A stretch of DNA of 64,000 nucleotides from Actinomadura syzygii (GCF_008085905.1 NZ_VSFF01000012.1:186001-250000), one strand, 5' to 3'. Shown: positions 31,839 through 40,460, counted from the stretch's first letter. A program made the numbers and translations. Notes: generated from the sequence alone by a model not told the origin.

Positions 31839-32158
31839 CGCCGGTCTCCCTCGCGCAGTCTGACGACCACCGACCACAGGTTGCCGCCGGTCTCGAAGGT
31901 CTCGTCGACCAGCAGCTCGTCGGGGATCGACACGCCGTAGGCGTCCTCGATGGCGAACAGCAGGTTGATGGCCTGCATCGAGTCCAGGCCGAGGTCGCGC
32001 AGCCGGGCATCGCCGGTGAGCGGCGCGGAGCCGAGGTAGCGCAGATGGCGCGACAGCAGCTCGGCGAACCCGGCGTCCAGCCCGGCGCCCGCCTCGGCAG
32101 GCTTCTCGGCAGGCGTCTCGGCGCCGATGTCTGTGCTGGTGTCGGTGTCGGCGTCCAT
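31835..32158 (-). CDS. Acyl carrier protein (stand-alone)
   Basis: A 107-residue carrier protein with a 27-residue acidic leader. The attachment site is S60 in LRDLGLDSMQAINLLFAIED, a textbook DSM motif. It lies between the PLP decarboxylase and the acyl-CoA dehydrogenases, so decarboxylation and dehydrogenation probably occur on a thioester bound to it, as on BtrI in butirosin synthesis. The operon's AMP ligase (33387) is its likely loader. Confidence 0.9.
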   Translation of the reverse strand: MDADTDTSTDIGAETPAEKPAEAGAGLDAGFAELLSRHLRYLGSAPLTGDARLRDLGLDSMQAINLLFAIEDAYGVSIPDELLVDETFETGGNLWSVVVRLREGDRR

Positions 32159-32161
32159 GGG

Positions 32162-33394
32162 TCAGGTCCCTTCGATCGGCTCGGCGGGCAGCCGGACCAC
32201 CGCCGGCTGCGACACCTCGGTGACGGCGCCGCGCGCGTGGACGACCTCGCGGGGCGCCGGGCGGCCGAGGAAGGCCAGCAGGCTGGCCGACAGCCCGTAC
32301 GCTCCGACGTTGGGCACCCGCACTAGGTCGCCCGGACGCAGTTCGGGCACGTCCGCCGAACGGGCCCAGGTGTCCAGCGGAGTGCACAGCGGCCCGGCGA
32401 TGATCGCCTCGCGCAGGGTCGCGCGTGGCTCGCCGTCGCCCGCGACGAGCTCGGGCACGATCGGCGGCAGCCGCCGCAGCCCCGACATCCCGCCGAGGTG
32501 GTTGACGCCCGACTCCAGGACCACGACCGGACGGCCGTGCGAGCGCTTGACATCGGTCACCCGGGTGAGGAGCGAGCCGCAGGCGGCTGTCAGGTACCGT
32601 CCCGACTCGAACACCACCGCGGGTGCCCCGTCGCGCCAGCCCGGGAACATCGCGTCGAGCCGGGCGGCCAGCACGTCCGCCAATGCGGGGAACCGCGGCA
32701 GCGCGCCGGAACGGGCGAAGGGAACGCCGAAGCCGCCGCCCAGGTTGAGGACGCGCGGCCGGTACCCGGTGGCGGCGGCGAGGCGGGCGGCCGTCTGGAG
32801 CGCGGCGTCGAACTGCGCCAGCAGCGCCGCCTCGTCGGCGAGGTTGGTGCCTTGGAACAGGTGGAAGCCGGCGATGCGGTCGCGGACGGCGGTCAGGTGC
32901 CGGCGCGCCCATGCCTCGTCCGCGCCGAACTGCGAGGGGACGCCGGTCATGGCGAGCCCCTGACCCGGCGCGGTGGCCGTGCCGTTGACGCGCAACAGGA
33001 TCGTGGCCGGGCCGTCGGCGCGGTCCGCGGCGCTCGTCACCTGGTCGAGCCCGGTCGGTGAGTCGACCGAGAACCAGCGGACACCGGACTTGACGGCCTC
33101 GGCCACCTCCGCGTCGGTCTTCCCAGGGCCGGTGTACTGGACGTGTTCCGGTGCCGCACCCGCGTCGAGCGCCGTGGCGAGTTCGCCGACCGAGCAGACC
33201 TCGGCGCCGCAGCCGAGCGCCGTGAGTGTGCGCACGATCGCCGGATGCGGATTGGCCTTGAGCGAGTACAGCAGGCGGCTCGGCTGAGGCAGGGCCGCGC
33301 GCAGCAGGTCGTGCGCCCGCGTGACCTCGTCCAGGTCGTAGACGTAGGCCGGCGTCCCGAATCGGTCCGCGATGTGCGTCCAGTGGCTAGTCAT
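32162..33394 (-). CDS. Fold type III PLP decarboxylase, BtrK-like
   Basis: A 410-residue diaminopimelate/ornithine-decarboxylase family enzyme. The PLP lysine is in LLYSLKANPHPAI (about 44), the phosphate-binding loop is LNLGGGFGVP, the dimer-interface VFESGRYL supplies Arg/Tyr, and GPLCTPLDTW carries the active-site cysteine. Related enzymes beside carrier proteins (BtrK) decarboxylate an aminoacyl-S-carrier rather than a free amino acid. The start overlaps the AMP ligase stop by 8 bp, and the carrier protein gene follows after 3 bp, which supports that role. Confidence 0.85.
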   Translation of the reverse strand: MTSHWTHIADRFGTPAYVYDLDEVTRAHDLLRAALPQPSRLLYSLKANPHPAIVRTLTALGCGAEVCSVGELATALDAGAAPEHVQYTGPGKTDAEVAEAVKSGVRWFSVDSPTGLDQVTSAADRADGPATILLRVNGTATAPGQGLAMTGVPSQFGADEAWARRHLTAVRDRIAGFHLFQGTNLADEAALLAQFDAALQTAARLAAATGYRPRVLNLGGGFGVPFARSGALPRFPALADVLAARLDAMFPGWRDGAPAVVFESGRYLTAACGSLLTRVTDVKRSHGRPVVVLESGVNHLGGMSGLRRLPPIVPELVAGDGEPRATLREAIIAGPLCTPLDTWARSADVPELRPGDLVRVPNVGAYGLSASLLAFLGRPAPREVVHARGAVTEVSQPAVVRLPAEPIEGT

Positions 33395-34877
33395 CGGCGG
33401 CACCGGCCAGGCTCGCCAGCGCGCGGCGCTCGATCTTGCCGTGCGCGTTGAGCGGCAGCTCGTCCATGACCACGCAGCGTGTGGGGACCTTGGCCTCCTC
33501 AAGCTCGTCGCGCAGCGCGTTCAGCACCCGCTCGGACGAGAGCCCGGCGCGCACGAACAAGGTCGCTCCACCTGTCCCGTCCGAGGGCGGGACGACCGCC
33601 GCCGCGTGCACGCCCGGAACCCGCAGCGCCGCCGCCTCCACCTCGATCGTGCTGACGCGGACGCCGCGCTCCTTGTACAGGTCGTCTCGGCGTCCGACGA
33701 AGTAGAGGCATCCGGTCTCATCGAGCCGGCCGTAGTCGCCCGTGCGGAGTTCGGGGAACAGCCCTTCGGCGCGGTGGAAGCGCTGCGCGGTGAGCCGCGG
33801 ATGCCGCCAGTAGCCCGCCATCACGTGCGGGCCGCGGACGACCACTTCGCCGATCTGGCCCGGCGGCAGGCGCCGTCCGTGGTCGTCGACGGTGTACACC
33901 TCGGTGCCGGGCAGCGCCCGGCCGCACGCGCCCGGACGTTCCAGGTCCTCGTCGGGATCCATGATGGTGGCCCGTTTGCACTCGGTCAGGCCGTACATCA
34001 ACTGGATCCGGGTCTGCGGGAGGTGCCGCCGCAGCCGCCGCAGCAGGTCGTCGGGCATGGCGGCCCCGGTGTTGGTGATCAGCCGGAGGCGCGGCAGCGG
34101 GGCCGGACGGCGCTCCAGCAGGCGCGCGAGGTTCGCGGCGAGCGAGGGCACCGCGGGCAGCACCGTCGCGGACGCCTCGGCGAGGCGGGCGACCAGCCGG
34201 TGCCCGGCGTCCTCGGCGGTGGCCAGGTGCAGCCGCGCGCCGCCGATCGCGCAGAGGAAGAGCTGGTAGAGGCCGTAGTCGAAGGACAGCGGCAGCGGGT
34301 TGTAGACCACGTCGGCCGGGCCGTACAGCAACCGGGATTGGACGGCCCCGGCCGCGAACGTCATCTGCTGGTGCGTGCTCACGACCGCCTTCGGCATGGC
34401 GACGCTGCCCGAGGTGTAGACGAAGCACGCCGGATCGACCGGCAGCACCGGAACGGGCGGAGGCCCGTCCGGGCCGCCGTGCGTCGGGTGCGCGGCGTCC
34501 GGCGGCCTGTAGGCGGCGATGCGGTGCTCAGCGGCCACCCGGCGCAGCGGCTGCGAATCGGTCACCATCAGGGTCGCCGCCGAGTCGGCGCAGACATGGG
34601 CGGCCACCGCCGCGGGCGTGTCGGGACGCAGGACGACGAACACCGCGCCGACGCGGGAGCAGGCGTAGACCAGCGCGGCGAGGTCGACACCGGCGGGCAG
34701 GGCGAGGAGGACCCGGTCGTGCCGCCGTACACCGGTGCCGCGCAGCCAGTCGCCAAGCCTGCGGCTTCGCGCGGCCAGGTCCGCGTAGCGCAGTTCGGTG
34801 TCGTGGTCGCGGACGGCGACATGCCCTGGACGGCGTGCGGCGGTGGCGTCCAGGAGGTCGTGCAGGAGGGTCGTCAT
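33387..34877 (-). CDS. AMP-dependent acyl/aminoacyl ligase
   Basis: A 496-residue ANL-superfamily adenylating enzyme: CFVYTSGSVAMPKAVVSTH, LMYGLTECKRAT, ELRTGDYGRLDETG, GRRDDLYKERGVRVSTIEVE and NAHGKIERR with the C-terminal lysine. It is shorter than NRPS A domains and resembles the acyl-CoA/ACP ligases found with BtrK-type decarboxylases. It probably activates an amino or carboxylic acid for the carrier at 31835 or the carrier domain at 34874. It overlaps both neighbours (4 bp and 8 bp). Confidence 0.85.
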   Translation of the reverse strand: MTTLLHDLLDATAARRPGHVAVRDHDTELRYADLAARSRRLGDWLRGTGVRRHDRVLLALPAGVDLAALVYACSRVGAVFVVLRPDTPAAVAAHVCADSAATLMVTDSQPLRRVAAEHRIAAYRPPDAAHPTHGGPDGPPPVPVLPVDPACFVYTSGSVAMPKAVVSTHQQMTFAAGAVQSRLLYGPADVVYNPLPLSFDYGLYQLFLCAIGGARLHLATAEDAGHRLVARLAEASATVLPAVPSLAANLARLLERRPAPLPRLRLITNTGAAMPDDLLRRLRRHLPQTRIQLMYGLTECKRATIMDPDEDLERPGACGRALPGTEVYTVDDHGRRLPPGQIGEVVVRGPHVMAGYWRHPRLTAQRFHRAEGLFPELRTGDYGRLDETGCLYFVGRRDDLYKERGVRVSTIEVEAAALRVPGVHAAAVVPPSDGTGGATLFVRAGLSSERVLNALRDELEEAKVPTRCVVMDELPLNAHGKIERRALASLAGAADD

Positions 34878-36103
34878 CGCCCGCTCCGCCCGGCCCGTTC
34901 GGTGGCCGCGGCCGTGAACAGCTCGCACAGCCCGTCGATGTCGCTGAGCTTGTCGCCGGACAGGTCGCCCGGCAGCCGGACGCCGAGCCGCTCCTCGACC
35001 CGGCTGATGATGTCGACGAGGCGGAAGGAGTCGAAGCCCGGCAGGGCGCGCAGGGTCCCGGCGGCACGGATGGTCTGCTCGTCCAGCCGCAGCGTGTGCC
35101 GCACCGCGTCGAGGACGGCGACGGTCACCGCGCCGACCGGTGGCACGTCGCCGGCCGGAGTCGGCGGCGGTTCTGGTGCGAGCGAGCGGGCCAGATCGGC
35201 GTCGGCGTGCAGTTGCCGGGACATCTCCGCGAGCACGGTCCCGGCGAACCGGCCGTCCGTGCGGGCCCTGCGCATCGCCAGGTAACTGTGCGCGGCCAAC
35301 CGCCGCCAGGCGGCGGCATGCTCACGGGCGCGCGCCGCCGCCGGATGCTCGCCGAGCCAGAGCGCGTGCAGCAGACGTTCCCTGCCCAGCAGCCAGATGT
35401 CGAGCACCAGGTTCTCGACGGCCTCGGTGTCATCGAGGCCGCGCTCGACCGCGGCGATGTAGCCGTCGATGTGGGCGGCGGCGTCCTGAGCCTGTGCGGC
35501 GTTGGCTGCGAGGACCTCCGCCGGGGCGGGCGGCACCGGGCGCTTCCCGGTCGGCTCGATCGTGACCACGGTCGCGCCGTCGGCGAGGACGGCGTCCAGC
35601 TCACCGTCGGTCAGGGCCCACGCGCCGGGCCGCGCGGGGCCCCATTCGGTGTCGTTGTGGTAGGCGTCCACCACAAGGTGGCCGCCGGGACGGGATGCGA
35701 GCAGAAAGCTGTGCGCCATGTGCCGGTGCCCGGTGTAAGGCACCCACGGCAGGACGTAGGCGTCCGCCACCAGGAAGACCGGCTCACCGGTCTTGGCGCG
35801 TTCGCACACGTCACCGGAGGTGGCCTGGCTCCCGGACGGGACGGCCGACAGGCCGAGCCGCGCGGCCTGCGCCAGCCGGGCCGACAGCGGCGGTCGGAGG
35901 CTCGCCGCGGCGGCGTCGTGCGGCGTCGGGAACCGCCAGTCCGTGCCGAGAGCCAAGTGCGCGCCGACGCCGTGAACGTGGTCGGCGAGCAGCGCGACCG
36001 TCGTCTGCACGCAGTCGAGCGCCTCGGCGCGCAGCCCGCGCAGGGCCGACTCCCACCGATGCCCCGTGACCGGGGCACGGCGTGCGGGATCGTACGCAGG
36101 CAA
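34874..36103 (-). CDS. BtrH-like papain-fold acyltransferase fused to a C-terminal carrier protein
   Basis: About 409 residues. The first 200 contain a BtrH-N/papain-like fold with candidate C31 (LDCVQTTVALLADHVHG), His in HMAHSFLLASRPGG and Asp in LVVDAYHND. After a helical segment, the last 90 residues are a carrier domain with S359 in LPGFDSFRLVDIISRVEERLG. Fusion of a transferase with its carrier is unusual and suggests in-cis acyl transfer. I chose TTG at 36103 (GGAGGGAAGGGCG before it), because the only upstream ATG, at 36196, lies within the promoter repeats. It heads a leftward operon of at least eight overlapping genes. Confidence 0.65.
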   Translation of the reverse strand: MPAYDPARRAPVTGHRWESALRGLRAEALDCVQTTVALLADHVHGVGAHLALGTDWRFPTPHDAAAASLRPPLSARLAQAARLGLSAVPSGSQATSGDVCERAKTGEPVFLVADAYVLPWVPYTGHRHMAHSFLLASRPGGHLVVDAYHNDTEWGPARPGAWALTDGELDAVLADGATVVTIEPTGKRPVPPAPAEVLAANAAQAQDAAAHIDGYIAAVERGLDDTEAVENLVLDIWLLGRERLLHALWLGEHPAAARAREHAAAWRRLAAHSYLAMRRARTDGRFAGTVLAEMSRQLHADADLARSLAPEPPPTPAGDVPPVGAVTVAVLDAVRHTLRLDEQTIRAAGTLRALPGFDSFRLVDIISRVEERLGVRLPGDLSGDKLSDIDGLCELFTAAATERAGRSGR

Positions 36104-36112
36104 CGCCCTTCC

Positions 36113-36148
36113 CTCCGTTAGGAGCCCGGCCTCCGTTAGGAGCCCGGC
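36113..36148. repeat. 18-bp perfect tandem duplication in the leader of the BtrH-carrier gene
   Basis: CTCCGTTAGGAGCCCGGC occurs twice in a row (36113-36130, 36131-36148). Read on the gene's strand each copy ends CGGAG, so the Shine-Dalgarno-like sequence is duplicated upstream of the TTG start at 36103. Confidence 0.9.
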
Positions 36149-36195
36149 GGCCGCCGGGCGGGTGGCCGCCTGCGATCGAGAGTGGCGCGGCCGCA

Positions 36196-36211
36196 TACAC
36201 CGCGCGTACAG
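36196..36211 (-). promoter_or_regulatory. Putative SARP operator for the long leftward operon
   Basis: Plus-strand TACAC at 36196 and TACAG at 36207, 11 bp apart, face the operon beginning at 36103. CACTCT, a possible -10, lies about 11 nt beyond. Confidence 0.6.
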
Positions 36212-36286
36212 GTCGGGTGCGTTCAGAAGCCAGGGCCCCGCCCGGCGGACTCTGCCGCTGCGGAGCCCGCCCGCCTGGAGGTGAGC

Positions 36287-36302
36287 TGTACCGCTGGCGT
36301 AT
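36287..36302 (+). promoter_or_regulatory. Putative SARP operator for the amidinotransferase fusion gene
   Basis: TGTAC at 36287 and CGTAT at 36298, 11 bp apart, face the gene starting at 36346. CACGCT follows 10 nt later as a possible -10. With the oppositely oriented box at 36196 it forms a divergent promoter pair. Confidence 0.6.
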
Positions 36303-36345
36303 CTGCTCCCGGCACGCTCGCCTGTGACCCATCCGAGGGGGAACG

Positions 36346-38055
36346 ATGCTGATCAGAGACGAGTGGACCGCCTGTGACGAGTCCGAACTGAAGCGGCTCG
36401 GCTCGGACTACGACTCCAACGCGTTCGCCGTGATGCCGGGCTTCCTGTCGAGCCCGGGTCTGAGGCTGCTGGCGAAGGAGACCGGCCGGCTTCTCGACCA
36501 CTCCGTCCGCAAGGACTTCCAGATGGAGTGCATGGACGGTTCGACCCGGCGGATGCGGACTCTCGGCGCACCCGTCATCGACGCCCTCTCGACGCTCGTC
36601 CCTGACCTGTACTACTCGCCGGACCTGCTGAAACTGATCGGCGACATCGTCGGCCAGGAGGTGTACCCGCTGTATGAGGACGTGGACCGCTACGTCCTCA
36701 ACTCCCTGGTGGAACCGGGCGACACCTTCGGCGCGCATTTCGACGACTACCCGCTGTCGGTGGTGGTCGTGGTGGAGGTCGCGCCCGAAGGAGCGCGCCC
36801 TCGGCTGCTGCAGGACGCCGCGAGCGTGCTGGGCGTCATGGACGAGTACGTGGAGGTCGAACTCGCGGCGGGCGACGCCTACCTGCTCAGGTCCGACACC
36901 ACCGCGCACATGGTCTCGCGGCTGGGCCGGACGGGCCGCCGGCTGGGATTCAACTTCGCCTACGCGCTCAGCCCGCAGACGACCGGCGGCACCGAGTCGC
37001 CAGGGCTGCTGTACTCCCGCACGCAATCCAGCGACGAGACTTCACCGGTCAACTCCTACACCGAATGGGACCCGCTGGAAGAGGTCATCGTGGGCGTGGC
37101 CACGGGCAGCGCGATCCCGCGCGAGTCCGAGCGCATGATCCGAGCCACGATGCCGGAGGAATGGCAGGACATGTTCCTGGCGAACGGCGGCTCCCCGTTC
37201 CCGGCCGAGATCGTCGACGCGGCGCAGGAGGAGCTGGACCGGCTGGCCGACGAGCTGTCCGGTATGGGGGTGACCGTGCGGCGTCCCGACGCCGTCGACT
37301 GGGCGGGGAGGGGCGGGTACACGAGCGCCATGCCGCGCGACTGCCTGCTCGTCGTCGGCAGCCGGATCATCGAGGCGCCGATGGCGTGGCGGTCACGGCA
37401 GGAGGAGACCACCGCCTACCGGGCGCTTCTGGCCGAGTACGGCGCCGGGGGAGCGGTATGGGTGTCGGCTCCCCAGAGCGATCCCGACCGGGTCGCGGCC
37501 GACTCCGGGCCGTGGGCGGTCAACGAGTCGGCGCCGGCGTTCGACGCCGCCGACTTCGTTCGGGTGGGCAGGGACATCGTCGGGCAGCTCAGCAACGTCA
37601 CCAACCGCGCGGGAGTGCGGTGGCTGCGGGACTACCTCGGCTCCGACTTCACGGTGACGCTGCTGGACGTCGACGACCCGCACGCGATGCACATCGACGC
37701 GACCGTCCTGCCGCTTCGTCCAGGCGTGGTGCTGGTCAACCCGACCCGGGTGTCGGAGCGTGCCCTGGCGCGCTCGCCGTTCGCCCGCTGGGACAAGATC
37801 GTGGCCGAGGGGCCGCGGCCCGCGGGAGCCGTACCGCGCTGCATGACCAGCGGTTGGATCAACATGAACGTGCTGAGCGTCGACGAGGAGCGGGTCATCG
37901 TCGACTCCTGCGACGTCGGCCTGGCGCGGCAGCTTGAGCGGCACGGTTTCCAGCCGATACCGCTGCCCTTCCAGCACCTCAACGCGATCGGCGGGTCCTT
38001 CCACTGCGCCGCGCTGGACGTCCGGCGGCGCGGCACCCGGGAGTCCTACGTCTGA
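36346..38055 (+). CDS. 2OG-Fe(II) oxygenase fused to an inosamine/glycine-type amidinotransferase
   Basis: A 569-residue two-domain protein. Residues 1-220 form a double-stranded beta-helix oxygenase domain with H131 and D133 (GAHFDDYP) and a distal His in TTAHMVSRLGR. Residues 230-569 are an amidinotransferase: VNSYTEWDPLEEVIVG, AFDAADFVRVGRDI with the Asp, PHAMHIDATVLPL with the His, and GGSFHCAALDVRRRG with nucleophile C554, like streptomycin StrB1-type enzymes. All catalytic residues appear intact in both halves. The donor would be L-arginine and the likely acceptor the inosamine made by the operon at 43236-47638. The oxygenase half may hydroxylate arginine or the acceptor; this fusion is not one I recognise. 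ATG follows GAGGGGGA. Confidence 0.85.
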   Translation: MLIRDEWTACDESELKRLGSDYDSNAFAVMPGFLSSPGLRLLAKETGRLLDHSVRKDFQMECMDGSTRRMRTLGAPVIDALSTLVPDLYYSPDLLKLIGDIVGQEVYPLYEDVDRYVLNSLVEPGDTFGAHFDDYPLSVVVVVEVAPEGARPRLLQDAASVLGVMDEYVEVELAAGDAYLLRSDTTAHMVSRLGRTGRRLGFNFAYALSPQTTGGTESPGLLYSRTQSSDETSPVNSYTEWDPLEEVIVGVATGSAIPRESERMIRATMPEEWQDMFLANGGSPFPAEIVDAAQEELDRLADELSGMGVTVRRPDAVDWAGRGGYTSAMPRDCLLVVGSRIIEAPMAWRSRQEETTAYRALLAEYGAGGAVWVSAPQSDPDRVAADSGPWAVNESAPAFDAADFVRVGRDIVGQLSNVTNRAGVRWLRDYLGSDFTVTLLDVDDPHAMHIDATVLPLRPGVVLVNPTRVSERALARSPFARWDKIVAEGPRPAGAVPRCMTSGWINMNVLSVDEERVIVDSCDVGLARQLERHGFQPIPLPFQHLNAIGGSFHCAALDVRRRGTRESYV

Positions 38056-38084
38056 TCCCGGACCGCCGGCACCGCCGGACGGCG

Positions 38085-40421
38085 TCACCGCGCGGGCTCG
38101 GCGTCGGTGACCTGGAGCCGGAACTCGCACAGGTAGCGGTTTCCCTCGGTGTCGCGCAGCCACGTCGCGTCCAGGTCAGGCAGCATCTCCGTCACGGTGA
38201 CGTCCAGGGCGCGGCCGGTGCCGTTCAGGGCGGAGCGGATCATCGAGCCCAGCAGGGACACGTACAGCGGGCTGGTGAAGTCGACGTAGATCGGCTTCTT
38301 CACGGTGGAGAGCCGCACAAAGCACCGCTCTGGAAGCCCGCGTCGGGTCACGAGGCGGCGTCCGGCCAGGTAGGCGGCGGCCTCTCCGGTGGGCGCGGCC
38401 AGCGCCGCGATCTCGGCGCGGGTCAGCCGCCAGGTCTCCCGCCAGATCACCAGATTGTCGATCGTCACCCGCGGCGTGTGCGCGGCGCCCTGCATGACCT
38501 CGCGGAACGCGTTCGTGCAGCACATCGACAGGTGCGTGCCGAAGAACTCGGTCAGCGGGATGAGCGCGCCGCCGGGCGGCCTGCCGGCGAGGCCTTCGGC
38601 GGTGGGCTCGATCGCGACGGACCCGGTGCTCACGACGCGGTCGGCCGCGACGCCGGTCGCCCGCGCGAACCCGATGTACCGGTCGGCCCGGTGGTCGTAG
38701 AACTGCAGGGACCGCTTGGCGTAGCGCGACCACACGGCGGGCACCAGCGGGATCATGCGGGGCCGCCCGTAGTCCTGGACGGCGAGGTCGATCAGCCGGT
38801 GCGGATCGGGCTGGGCCCAGGTGAGGGTGGGAATGGAATAGGTCGCATACGCCACGTGCAGTTCGCCGAGGACGGCGAGAAAGAGTCCCTCATTGATCGC
38901 CTCGATGGACGGTGCGCACAGCAGCAGGTCGGGGCTGTGGATCCGGGCCAGCGACCATCCGGGGCGGTCGGCGGCGAACAGCCGCTCGGCGCGTTCCCGC
39001 AGTCGCGCGGAAGCGACGTTCTGACGGCGTGCGTCGTCGTCGAGCTCCAGCAGTTCTCGCCAGCGCGTTTCGAATTCGCTGAGCACATCGGGGAATGGGT
39101 TCCGCCCGGTTCCAAGGAGCATTTCGAGGCCGTCGTCCCACACGTCGGCCAGCGACAGCCCGGTTGCGCCCGCGTGCTTGACCCGGATGAGTTCTGCCAG
39201 GGCCGTCTCGAAGCGGTGGGCGAGTTCGGCCGTCAGCCATCGTGCCGCCTGCAGGGCGATGGTCAGCGCCGGTGTGACGGGCGCGAGCACGTCGCCTCCG
39301 AGGGTGACGTCGGCGTCGCGGATGGTGTCCTCGTAGCAGACGTTGCTTCCGGGATAGCCGTGGCCGGGACGCCGCGGTGCGCGGCCGGTGACGTCGGTGA
39401 ACACCGCGTTCAGGGCTTCGAGCGCGGGCAGCAGCGAATCCGGGTCGCCCGCCGCGGCGGCGACCTTGTCGCGGGCGGACCTGATCGCGTCCAGACCCTC
39501 CTGGGCCTTGGCCCGGAGTTCCTCGTCGCCGATCGACGCGATGCGTTCGGCGAGTACGTCTTCGGTCTCCGGGCCGACCGGCAGGTTCTCGTTCCACTCC
39601 AGCAGCCGCCGGGTAACGAGGCCGCTCAGGAACCGCAGCGCGGCCGCCTCGTCGACGCCGGTCCCGAGGACGCCGGCGGCCGCGAGGTCGGCGGCGGCGA
39701 CGGCGGCGGGACGGCGCCCGTCGCACAGCGCGATCGCCTGCGCCTCCTCGGGCGTCACGGTGATCGGCGGCAGGCCCGGCCTGCGGATCGCGTCACCGTC
39801 CAGGAAATGGTGAGTGCGCGGTGAGAGGGGCATCCAGCGGCGCAGCTCAGGCCGCTCGGCGAGCCTGGCACCGTAGGCCGCCATCGCCCACGCCTCCAGG
39901 AACACCTCCCTGCGCGACGGGCGGACGGGCCCGGCTGTCGCCACGGTCCGCGCGGCGCGCGGGTCGAGGGTCGCCCATACGAACGGCCCGAAGAAGCCGA
40001 TCGTGTCGTTGACGGCGCTGTACCGCTGCCAGAGCCGTCCGAAGGCGTTCTCCAGCTCGCGGCGGCGGTCGTCGCGCGGCTGGCCGGCGGTGTCCGCCAG
40101 GGCGTCCAGCAGCGCGGGCGCGGACGCCTGTTCCCAGATGACCGCCTCGCGGAGGCGTTCGTCGGTGACAAGGGCGTCGATCTCCCGTGCCTGGGCTTCG
40201 GCGGTGCGTGCGACCGCCGCCTCCACGTCTTCGACGGTCGCCCCGCCCGCCAGGTGGGCGTCGGTCAACCGGGCCAGTTCCGGTGCGGACAGTCGGGAGA
40301 GCCCGCCGACGGGAAAGCCGGTGGAGCGGAAGACGGCATCGTGCCACAGCCACCACGCCGAGCCTCCGAGCTGGAAGCGGTGTTCGGGCCTGCCGGGCGC
40401 GCTTGGCGATGGCGTGGTCAC
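38085..40421 (-). CDS. LanB-like (lantibiotic dehydratase N-domain) protein 2
   Basis: A 778-residue paralogue of the protein at 17807, collinear over its length: start HRFQLGGSAWWLWHDAVFRSTGFP, ENAFGRLWQRYSAVNDTIGFFGPFVW (about 110-140, part quoted), FLAVLGELHVAYATYS and PRMIPLVPAVWSRYAKR. No SpaB_C elimination domain is evident. GTG at 40421 is chosen because AAGGAG precedes it by 6 nt; the ORF is open further upstream but runs through the promoter repeats. It is transcribed alone, divergent from the transporter genes. Like its paralogue it is inferred to be aminoacyl-tRNA dependent. Confidence 0.8.
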   Translation of the reverse strand: MTTPSPSAPGRPEHRFQLGGSAWWLWHDAVFRSTGFPVGGLSRLSAPELARLTDAHLAGGATVEDVEAAVARTAEAQAREIDALVTDERLREAVIWEQASAPALLDALADTAGQPRDDRRRELENAFGRLWQRYSAVNDTIGFFGPFVWATLDPRAARTVATAGPVRPSRREVFLEAWAMAAYGARLAERPELRRWMPLSPRTHHFLDGDAIRRPGLPPITVTPEEAQAIALCDGRRPAAVAAADLAAAGVLGTGVDEAAALRFLSGLVTRRLLEWNENLPVGPETEDVLAERIASIGDEELRAKAQEGLDAIRSARDKVAAAAGDPDSLLPALEALNAVFTDVTGRAPRRPGHGYPGSNVCYEDTIRDADVTLGGDVLAPVTPALTIALQAARWLTAELAHRFETALAELIRVKHAGATGLSLADVWDDGLEMLLGTGRNPFPDVLSEFETRWRELLELDDDARRQNVASARLRERAERLFAADRPGWSLARIHSPDLLLCAPSIEAINEGLFLAVLGELHVAYATYSIPTLTWAQPDPHRLIDLAVQDYGRPRMIPLVPAVWSRYAKRSLQFYDHRADRYIGFARATGVAADRVVSTGSVAIEPTAEGLAGRPPGGALIPLTEFFGTHLSMCCTNAFREVMQGAAHTPRVTIDNLVIWRETWRLTRAEIAALAAPTGEAAAYLAGRRLVTRRGLPERCFVRLSTVKKPIYVDFTSPLYVSLLGSMIRSALNGTGRALDVTVTEMLPDLDATWLRDTEGNRYLCEFRLQVTDAEPAR

Positions 40422-40460
40422 AGGTGGCTCCTTCACGGCCGCCACGTTCCGCCGCGCCCA

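Noticed and set aside
17807..40421. Lanthipeptide or thiopeptide (RiPP) cluster based on the two LanB-like proteins
   Set aside because: No LanC, protease, YcaO, SpaB_C domain or precursor peptide gene was found, and the intergenic gaps are too short or are promoters. The surrounding enzymes are carrier-protein and aminocyclitol enzymes.
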